Part shown: one piece after another, positions 1 to 5,479 of the stretch | Layout of the letters: each line of letters starts with the position of its first letter | Position numbering within the stretch: the stretch's first letter is position 1 | NCBI GenBank assembly: GCA_021796905.1 | Contig: JAKABK010000061.1 | Span: forward strand, 1 to 8,118 | Length of the DNA stretch: 8,118 nucleotides | From: Actinomycetes bacterium | GTDB lineage: Bacteria > Actinomycetota > Acidimicrobiia > Acidimicrobiales > Palsa-688 | Reading direction: 5' to 3' | Notes under the pieces: generated by a model | Databases searched by the model: none | What the model saw: only the letters and a program-made list of their open reading frames with translations | Told to the model about the DNA's origin: nothing | Made by a program: the position numbers and the translations under genes

Positions 1-9
1 TGCTCCGCA

Positions 10-26
10 GGCGGGTCCGGACCGCC
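10..26 (-). terminator. Possible weak hairpin downstream of the transporter gene
   Basis: GGCGG at 10-14 is the reverse complement of CCGCC at 22-26, leaving a 7-nt loop. The hairpin lies about 35 nt past the minus-strand transporter stop codon. There is no T-run after it, and the surrounding sequence is so GC-rich that such short stems arise by chance. It could be a factor-independent stop of the kind seen in high-GC actinobacteria, but support is weak. Confidence 0.25.
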
Positions 27-61
27 CGAGGACCGGGACCGCCCGCGCCCGCCCGCCCGCT

Positions 62-979
62 TCAGCCGGTGCCGGAGGGCACCCGCCGACGGGCGGAGCG
101 CAGTTCGACGACGAGGGTTCCGAGGCCGACGCCGACCACGCTCACCATCACCAGCACGAGCGCGATGCCTAGATGGTCGAGGTTGTGCACGTGCAGTCCC
201 GTCGCGAGGCTGCGTCCGGCGATCCCCGGGAACGCCAGGCCGAACACCCCCCCGGCGACGAACGCGACACCCCCCCACTGCAAGGTGTTGCCGGCGGTGC
301 GCAACGCCACCCTGCGGATGTCGTCCTCACCCAGGCCCCGGCGACGGGCGAGGACACCGAAGACACCGCCGGCGACCACCTGCACCGCCATGGTGCCGAG
401 CCCGAAGCAGGCACCCGGCACCCACCCCCACACCACGGAGTGCTCAGCGGGGGCGAGAACGGTGTAGATGATGATCGCGAACGCCCCGAAACCCCATCCG
501 GCGATGAACCCGTGCACCGCCGGCATCCACGGCCGGGGATCCGAAGGTCCCGCGTCCTCCGACCCGGCCGGTGACCCGTCGTGGCCACCGCCGACGACGT
601 GGCGCAACCGGGCTGGGAGCGGCAGCTCGAAGTGCAGGGCGTGACGGCGACGCAGGATCGCCACCCCGCCGACGACCATCGCCGCCCCGACCACCAGGTA
701 CACGACGTAGTCGACCTCCCCGAAGGTGAACACCCGTGCCAGTCCCAGCTCGGCCAGTTCGCTGGCGATCGCCCGCTGCAACGTGAACGCCGCGGAGAAG
801 ATCAGCCCGGTGCGCAACCCCCGTCGTGACGAGTAGCCGCCGACCGCGTAGCTGAAGGTGATCGGCCAGGTGTGCTCGTCTGGGGTGATGCCGTGCACCA
901 TGCCGAGCACGAACGCGGTGATCACGATCGCGAGCCCCCCGATATGGCTCGGGTCCCACAGGTTGAGCGCCCCGAGCAT
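62..979 (-). CDS. NicO/RcnA-like nickel/cobalt transporter, polytopic membrane protein
   Basis: This 305-residue integral membrane protein probably moves Ni2+ or Co2+ across the cytoplasmic membrane. Hydrophobic segments lie near residues 13-30, 55-77, 88-109, 152-176, 184-209, 230-252 and 268-292, giving about six or seven helices. Helix 1 ends in HGITPDEH (29-36), which resembles the HX4DH metal motif of NicO-type transporters but has one extra Glu before the second His. A second His/Asp cluster, HVHNLDH (263-269), precedes the last helix. The central loop (about 110-150) is hydrophilic and contains several His. The gene follows a Fur-family regulator by 37 bp on the same strand, so the two are probably cotranscribed. 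The upstream ribosome-binding site is weak, but no other in-frame ATG, GTG or TTG precedes the chosen ATG within the gap. Family and direction of transport are inferred; HupE/UreJ-like metal permeases or another NicO-related group are alternatives. Regulation by a Nur-like box favours uptake over efflux. Confidence 0.68.
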   Translation of the reverse strand: MLGALNLWDPSHIGGLAIVITAFVLGMVHGITPDEHTWPITFSYAVGGYSSRRGLRTGLIFSAAFTLQRAIASELAELGLARVFTFGEVDYVVYLVVGAAMVVGGVAILRRRHALHFELPLPARLRHVVGGGHDGSPAGSEDAGPSDPRPWMPAVHGFIAGWGFGAFAIIIYTVLAPAEHSVVWGWVPGACFGLGTMAVQVVAGGVFGVLARRRGLGEDDIRRVALRTAGNTLQWGGVAFVAGGVFGLAFPGIAGRSLATGLHVHNLDHLGIALVLVMVSVVGVGLGTLVVELRSARRRVPSGTG

Positions 980-1016
980 CAGGGCACCGTTGGCATCACA
1001 GCGGGCGTCGTGGCGC

Positions 1017-1412
1017 TCACGGCTGCTGCCCAGGGCGCCGGCACCGCCGGCAGCGGCCCCGCAGCAGCACTTCGTGGTCGCTCACCTCGAACCCGCACTC
1101 CCGTCGGACCTCCTCGACCCAGGTGACCACCAGGGCGCACGGCACCGCCTCGACCTCCCCGCAACCGTCGCAGACCAGGTGCTCGTGGTGCTCGCCGGCA
1201 AGCTCGAAATGGGCTCGCCGCTCGTCGAGCTCGACCCTGCGGACCACTCCCGACGCCTCCAGACGCCCGACCGCCCGGAACACCGTCGAGGGGTCCGGGA
1301 CGACCCCCAGCGCGCCCAGACCTTCCTGCAGCTCGGCGAGGGTCCAACAGTGCCGCCCCCCGCCGGCCATCACCGCCCTCACCTGCTCGGGCACCACCGC
1401 TCTTCGTCCCAC
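1017..1412 (-). CDS. nur: Fur-family metalloregulator, probably nickel-responsive Nur
   Basis: This 131-residue DNA-binding repressor has the usual Fur length. The N-terminal winged helix includes a recognition-helix region matching the Fur pattern (STVFRAVGRLEASGVV, residues 42-57). The dimerisation half carries the diagnostic HHEHLVCDGCGEV (75-87), and a second CRRC pair sits at 121-124. C81, C84, C121 and C124 can form the structural zinc site; H68, the His cluster 75-78 and H113 are candidates for the sensory metal site. The start is GTG at 1412, preceded by AAGGTGGT at 1416-1423. The specific Nur assignment rests on context: a NicO-like transporter immediately downstream, and TGCAA/TTGCA-type boxes immediately upstream resembling the Streptomyces Nur consensus. 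Fur family membership is near certain. Zur or another Fur paralogue is possible, since sensory-site residues alone do not separate the subfamilies here. Confidence 0.85.
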   Translation of the reverse strand: MGRRAVVPEQVRAVMAGGGRHCWTLAELQEGLGALGVVPDPSTVFRAVGRLEASGVVRRVELDERRAHFELAGEHHEHLVCDGCGEVEAVPCALVVTWVEEVRRECGFEVSDHEVLLRGRCRRCRRPGQQP

Positions 1413-1415
1413 GAG

Positions 1416-1423
1416 ACCACCTT
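1416..1423 (-). promoter_or_regulatory. Ribosome-binding site or overlapping -10 of the Fur-family gene
   Basis: Read on the minus strand, AAGGTGGT differs from the ideal AAGGAGGT at one base and lies 3 nt from the GTG start. The overlapping TAAGGT (1419-1424) also fits an actinobacterial TANNNT -10 element placed 6 nt before the start codon, which would produce a leaderless transcript. The sequence alone does not decide between these readings. Confidence 0.4.
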
Positions 1424-1428
1424 AGCCC

Positions 1429-1462
1429 TCCTGCAAGCCGATTGCGCAACCAGATTGCAGGA
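1429..1462. promoter_or_regulatory. Symmetric double Nur-box-like operator
   Basis: TCCTGCAA (1429-1436) and TTGCAGGA (1455-1462) form a perfect 8-bp inverted repeat. The palindrome TTGCGCAA (1442-1449) sits exactly at its centre, and both have their axis at 1445.5. The arms read as two boxes, TGCAA-N5-TTGCG (1432-1446) and CGCAA-N5-TTGCA (1445-1459), sharing the middle palindrome. This matches the published Streptomyces coelicolor Nur consensus tTGCaa-N5-ttGCAA at 9 of 12 defined positions in each box. The element begins 17 bp upstream of the Fur-family start codon, where a bound repressor would block a promoter. It probably autoregulates the regulator-transporter unit in response to nickel. 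The symmetry is directly visible; the identity of the protein that binds it is inferred. Confidence 0.72.
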
Positions 1463-1465
1463 AAG

Positions 1466-1499
1466 GGCCCCGGGGAGGGGGCCGTCCCACCCCGGGGCC
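1466..1499 (-). terminator. Hairpin terminator of the sedolisin gene
   Basis: GGCCCCGGGG (1466-1475) and CCCCGGGGCC (1490-1499) form a perfect 10-bp stem with a 14-nt loop. On the minus strand the hairpin starts 7 nt after the sedolisin stop codon and is followed by CTTTCC, a short T-run at 1462-1464. This fits an intrinsic terminator that isolates the Nur unit downstream from protease-gene transcription. The T-run is short, so efficiency is uncertain. Confidence 0.65.
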
Positions 1500-1506
1500 G
1501 TCTCGA

Positions 1507-4500
1507 TCAGCGATGCCAGGTGAAGTCGATGAAGCGGCTCGTCGGGCTCGGCCCGGAGCCGTCGACGAGCGAGGCGAGGGTGACGATCCGGACCGGTACC
1601 GTCACGCCTGCCGGTCCCTTGGGGGACTTCACCGTCACAGTGGTGGTGCTGCCCTCGTCGAGGATCGCTGTCCCTGCCTCCGGCCGGGCCGCCTCGGTGC
1701 CGAAGAGCACCTCGCTGGCGAAACCGAGGTTGTAGCCGCTCAGGGTCACGTCGGTACCGCCGGCCGCAGGACCGCTCCAGGGTCGGATGCTCCGCAGGAC
1801 CGGGTTCCCCGGGGCGAAATAGGTGAAGAACGACCCCCGAGGTGCGAACGGCGTCCCGTGGGCGGTGTAGGTGGAGCACCCGGACGAGTCGCAGATCCTC
1901 ACCCCGTCGTAGCCAGGGTTGGCGGACGGGGTGCTGAAGGTCACCTCGTCGTTGCTCAGGATGTGGAGCGAGGTGGTCACGGCGAAGGAGAACTGCGGCG
2001 GGTTGATGTCGGCGAGCACCGCTGCGCTGGCGGCAGCGAGCCCGGTACCGGTGACCACCACCTCGGTGCCGCCGACGGCCGGTCCGGCGTCGTAGCTGTT
2101 GGACACCGCTCGCACCGAGGCCACCTGCGGGGTCGGGGCGTAGTCGACGGTGACCTCGTTGCTCGGTGGTGTCGTCGCCGACAGGTCCGAGGAGTTGAGG
2201 CTGCCCAGGGTCTGCACCGAGACCGGGACCGGGGTGATCGTGTGCACCGGGCCGAGGGCCGGCATGATGATCACGTCCTTGGTCGGACTGATGTAGAGGG
2301 GGCTCACCACTTGGCTGGTGTCCTGGTTGGGGGCTCCGACGTCGAACCACTCCGAGGCAAGGGCGCCCAGGCCGGTGCCGGTGATCGTCTCGACGGTCCC
2401 ACCGTTGTTGTTGACGTAGTCGGCGCCGGTCACGCTGAGCGAGGTGCTGGTGGCGGAGGTGAGCGTCGGGGTCGGGAAGTAGTCGTACTCGGTGGGTGCC
2501 GGCGAGACCTCGGTGCCCGACGGGGCCACGAACACCCCTTGGGCGTCGAAGGCGAACGCCCCGGCGTACTCGGGCAGGATCTGGGCGGTCGCGCTGGTGC
2601 CCGCCGGGGTCGTGACCTGCACCTGGACCTGGCAGACGTCGGTGCTCGGGTCGTCACCGGAGAGGCAGGCGGTGCCGGAGCCGTAGGCGGGCACCGTGGT
2701 GGTCAGCTCGGTCCCCGAAGCGTTGACCTTCGGCTGGCTGCCGGGCACCCCGCCGAAGCTCACCTCGGTCGCGCCGCCCAGGCCTACCCCGTAGACCGTC
2801 ACGGTGTTGCCCCCGGCCTCGTTGCCGCCGGCCGGTCCGGTCGCGACGACCACCGGTGCACCCGAGGAGGTGGTGGTCGACGGGTCGAGCACCAGGCGGG
2901 ACCCGGCGCCCGGGGCGCTCGTCTGCCCGCCGTCGACGCTGACGGTCAGGTCGTAGATCCCCGCTCCGCCGCTCAGGGTGGGCGCCGAGGGGTCGCCGGC
3001 TTGCTGGAGGGCGGCCCCGGGCACGTCGACGACCAGGCTGGTCGGCGACTCGACGGTCACCGCGGAGGTCGGCAGCCCGAGCGCCCCGACCTGCACGCCG
3101 GTGACCTGCGAGCGGCCCGCGCTCGACTCGAAGCCGGTCCCGGTGACGGTGACCGGTGTGGTCCCCGACGAGGTGACGACACTCGGGGAAAGCGCGCTGA
3201 CCGTCGGGGCGGCGGTAGCGGGAGGGGCGCACAAGTTGTACGCGAGACCGTGACCTCCCCCCGGGGAGGTCACCTGCGGTGAGCCGAGCCCGCTCGCCAT
3301 GTCGTAGCCGGTGGTCGCCGGGTACAGCCCGCCGGGGAGGGCGAACAGGTCGTTGTTGCCCGAGGTCACGTCGGTGAAGGACTCCTGGTACTGGGCCGGG
3401 TTCGACGCGACCGCGTACAACGCAGGGTTGGCGAAACCGACCCCCCCGACCGCCTGGCACGAAGGTGTCGAGTTGATGTCGGTGAGCATCGCCGCCCACA
3501 ACGGGGTCGCCGAGGAGGTACCGCCGATCGTGATCCACTGGCCCTGGTAGTAGACGGTGACGGCCCCGGTGAACTCGTCGGCCTGGGCGCTCACGTCAGG
3601 GGTCTCCCTGCAGGCGCTGGCGATGCCGGCGAGCGACCCGGAGAGGCAGAAGTCGTTGCCTTCGACCTTCTCCGCCGCCGAGATCACCGACTGGTTGTCG
3701 ACCCCGGGCACCGCGGTGGTCTGCCACGCCGGCTGTGCCCAGGTCGAGGAGATCCCGCCGCCGCCGGCACCCCACTGCGGTCCGTCGTTCCAGACCGTCT
3801 CTTGGGGGGGCTGGGTGGCGGCGTCGATCGTGAGTCCGCCGACGGAGGTGACATACGGCTGGCTGCCGGGGTCGTCGACCGACAGGACCGGGGAGACCGG
3901 GGAGGTCGCGTGCCCGGCGCAGTCGTTGGCGCCGCTGTCGCCAGCCGCGGCGAAGATCGACTGTCCCTGCGCGGCCGCCTGCTCGAAGATCGTGTTCTCG
4001 ATCTCCTGCACACCCGGCTCCCCGGTCTGGACGGCGGCCTCGCACAACCCCCAGGAGGTGGTGACCACCTTGGCGGTGTCGGAGCTGACGATCGTGTTGT
4101 ACTCGTCCAAGGCGCCGAAGGTGCTGTTGGGAGCTTCGTAGACGTCGATGGTGGCGCCCGGGGCCATCGCCGAGACGTCCTCGATGTCGAGCTCGGCCTC
4201 GCCCGAGCCGTAGCCGACCTGCTGGCCACCGTCGACCGGCACCACGTGGAGCCGGCTGCTCATCGCCGCCGCGGCCGCAGCGCCGAAGTAGCAGGTGTCG
4301 AAGGTGGTGATGTCCGCCCGGTTGAACGGCTCGAGCTCGTAGACCGCAACGGTCTGTCCGGAGCCGTTGTCCCCGGCGCGGAACAGCGGGTTCATCCCGT
4401 AGGAGTAGGCGATCTGGGTGTCAGTGAGCCCCCCGTAGCTGGAGGCCGCGGCTCTGGCCGCCGGGCACGCGGCCGGCCCGCCCGACGCCGGGACACTCGA

Positions 4501-5223
4501 CGCGGGCGACGCCGAGGGGCTCGGGTGAGCGGGCCCTGCGGTGATCCGGCCGTGCAGCGCCAGGCTCACCGGGGCAGGGTGGTACAAGTCGGAGAGACCG
4601 ACGACCGACGCCACCGACGACGCGACCGTCGAGGGCAGCGACGCCGGGGTGACGGCGGCGTAGCCACTCCCGCCTGCCGCCAGACCGAAGCGCTCGAAGT
4701 GGGTGTGGAAAGCGACCGCGACCCTAGACGAGCGCCCGGCGAAGCCGACCAGCAGCCCGTTGGCGGAGACCGAGGTGACCCTGACCCCAGCGGAGCGCAG
4801 TGCGCTGCGCACTGCGGCGATCGTCGCCGGCCTCGGCCCGAACCGGGAGCGGAACTGGCCCGGCGCGAGATAGTGGTGGTAGGCCGGCGAGCCGGGCGTG
4901 GACACCGCCGTGGCGAAGCTCGACAGCCCACCCGGGTCGGACGGGTCGAGAGCGATCGCCCCGTGGATCGTCGTCGAGCCGGCGAGCGACCCGAGGGCCC
5001 TCGCCCCCCGCGGTCGGGCCGGCGCGGCCGCGACCCGGGCCAGCGCCGGCCGGGAGGCGACGATCGGGGCCGCCGCAGCGGCAGGTGCACCAGCCAGGCC
5101 GGCCCCGGCGCTGCCGGCGGCGAACAGCGCCGCCGCGACCAGGCTCGTCACCAGCCGCCTTGGACCCTTGCAGCGCGATCTCGACCCCGGCGACCAGCCC
5201 GTCCTGCTCGGCTCCCGGACCAT
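1507..5223 (-). CDS. Secreted pro-sedolisin (S53 peptidase) with a C-terminal IPT/TIG domain tail
   Basis: This 1238-residue extracellular serine-carboxyl endopeptidase belongs to the kumamolisin/sedolisin family, whose members typically work at acidic pH. An Arg/Lys-rich N-terminus and hydrophobic core (about residues 22-52) form the signal peptide. A pro-kumamolisin activation domain follows (about 75-215, with SPAYHHYLAPGQF at 112-124), then a Ser/Pro/Ala linker and the catalytic domain (about 262-665). The catalytic set is complete: Glu342 and Asp346 in GEAELDIE, oxyanion Asp429 in AAAGDSGA, and Ser570 in GGTSSATP. Calcium-site aspartates are Asp618 (FTDVTSGNN) and Asp641 (GYDMASGLGSP). 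The remaining 570 residues look like about five IPT/TIG-like Ig domains, beginning near 671, 788, 917, 1030 and 1139, several with the GGTxVTVTGTGL signature. Most characterised sedolisins lack so long a tail. The ATG start is supported by GGGAGG at 5230-5235. The gene is divergent from a G1 peptidase gene. The peptidase call is very secure; the exact number of TIG domains and the role of the tail are inferred. Confidence 0.95.
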   Translation of the reverse strand: MVREPSRTGWSPGSRSRCKGPRRLVTSLVAAALFAAGSAGAGLAGAPAAAAAPIVASRPALARVAAAPARPRGARALGSLAGSTTIHGAIALDPSDPGGLSSFATAVSTPGSPAYHHYLAPGQFRSRFGPRPATIAAVRSALRSAGVRVTSVSANGLLVGFAGRSSRVAVAFHTHFERFGLAAGGSGYAAVTPASLPSTVASSVASVVGLSDLYHPAPVSLALHGRITAGPAHPSPSASPASSVPASGGPAACPAARAAASSYGGLTDTQIAYSYGMNPLFRAGDNGSGQTVAVYELEPFNRADITTFDTCYFGAAAAAAMSSRLHVVPVDGGQQVGYGSGEAELDIEDVSAMAPGATIDVYEAPNSTFGALDEYNTIVSSDTAKVVTTSWGLCEAAVQTGEPGVQEIENTIFEQAAAQGQSIFAAAGDSGANDCAGHATSPVSPVLSVDDPGSQPYVTSVGGLTIDAATQPPQETVWNDGPQWGAGGGGISSTWAQPAWQTTAVPGVDNQSVISAAEKVEGNDFCLSGSLAGIASACRETPDVSAQADEFTGAVTVYYQGQWITIGGTSSATPLWAAMLTDINSTPSCQAVGGVGFANPALYAVASNPAQYQESFTDVTSGNNDLFALPGGLYPATTGYDMASGLGSPQVTSPGGGHGLAYNLCAPPATAAPTVSALSPSVVTSSGTTPVTVTGTGFESSAGRSQVTGVQVGALGLPTSAVTVESPTSLVVDVPGAALQQAGDPSAPTLSGGAGIYDLTVSVDGGQTSAPGAGSRLVLDPSTTTSSGAPVVVATGPAGGNEAGGNTVTVYGVGLGGATEVSFGGVPGSQPKVNASGTELTTTVPAYGSGTACLSGDDPSTDVCQVQVQVTTPAGTSATAQILPEYAGAFAFDAQGVFVAPSGTEVSPAPTEYDYFPTPTLTSATSTSLSVTGADYVNNNGGTVETITGTGLGALASEWFDVGAPNQDTSQVVSPLYISPTKDVIIMPALGPVHTITPVPVSVQTLGSLNSSDLSATTPPSNEVTVDYAPTPQVASVRAVSNSYDAGPAVGGTEVVVTGTGLAAASAAVLADINPPQFSFAVTTSLHILSNDEVTFSTPSANPGYDGVRICDSSGCSTYTAHGTPFAPRGSFFTYFAPGNPVLRSIRPWSGPAAGGTDVTLSGYNLGFASEVLFGTEAARPEAGTAILDEGSTTTVTVKSPKGPAGVTVPVRIVTLASLVDGSGPSPTSRFIDFTWHR

Positions 5224-5423
5224 GGTCGTCCTCCCTCTCGCTGACCTCGTGTAGGGGCTCGTGAGGACGTCGATCCGCCTGGTCCCCTCTTCGACCGGCG
5301 AAGACTAGCCCGACATCTGCGATCCTGCCACCTTCGGTGACCGCCACCACGCGAAAGGCGTCGCCAGGTGCCGGCGCGGTGTCCTGTGCTGCGGTCCCGC
5401 TCCGGTCCTCGGTAGCGTTCCCC

Positions 5424-5435
5424 ATTTCCCGAAAT
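5424..5435. promoter_or_regulatory. ATTTC-CC-GAAAT dyad, possible operator
   Basis: This perfect 5-bp inverted repeat with a 2-bp centre is the most AT-rich patch of the divergent region. It lies 5 bp downstream of a TAGCGT candidate -10 and about 45 bp before the G1 peptidase start, a position where a regulator could act. No regulator is identified, and a short dyad of this size can occur by chance. Confidence 0.3.
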
Positions 5436-5463
5436 CCCGGCACCGGGGGACGCAACGCCCTCC

Positions 5464-5468
5464 GGAGG
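5464..5468 (+). promoter_or_regulatory. Ribosome-binding site of the G1 peptidase gene
   Basis: GGAGG lies 11 nt before GTG at 5480 and 14 nt before the adjacent ATG at 5483. The spacing favours the GTG slightly, although initiation at the ATG would shorten the protein by only one residue. Confidence 0.6.
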
Positions 5469-5479
5469 TCCATCCTGTC

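Larger units (their letters stand above)
5224..5479. promoter_or_regulatory. Divergent promoter region between two protease genes
   Basis: This 256-bp gap must hold the start signals of both proteases. The minus-strand gene has GGGAGG (5230-5235) 6 nt before its ATG. Weak TANNNT candidates are TAGTCT on the minus strand (5302-5307) and TAGCGT on the plus strand (5413-5418); neither has a convincing -35 partner. An AT-rich dyad lies at 5424-5435. No coding potential worth reporting was seen; reading frames through here are extensions of GC-driven shadow frames. Confidence 0.5.

Noticed and set aside
14..23. Perfect palindrome GGTCCGGACC near the left edge
   Set aside because: It is short and isolated in a very GC-rich stretch downstream of a gene. 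There is no promoter context and no second copy next to it.
979..1449. Minus-strand frame overlapping the whole Fur-family gene and ending at the transporter start
   Set aside because: Its composition is Arg/Gly/Ala-rich, while the alternative frame carries all Fur motifs. It runs through the operator and is a shadow.
1513..3282. Long plus-strand open frame (589 codons) antisense to the sedolisin TIG region
   Set aside because: Its translation is rich in Arg, Gly, Val, His and Asp with no recognisable domain, as expected for a shadow frame opposite a GC-rich gene. The opposite strand encodes a coherent protein.
3802..5244. Plus-strand open frame (480 codons) antisense to the sedolisin catalytic domain
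   Set aside because: It has biased Arg/Gly/Ala composition and no motif, and it lies opposite residues carrying the S53 catalytic set.
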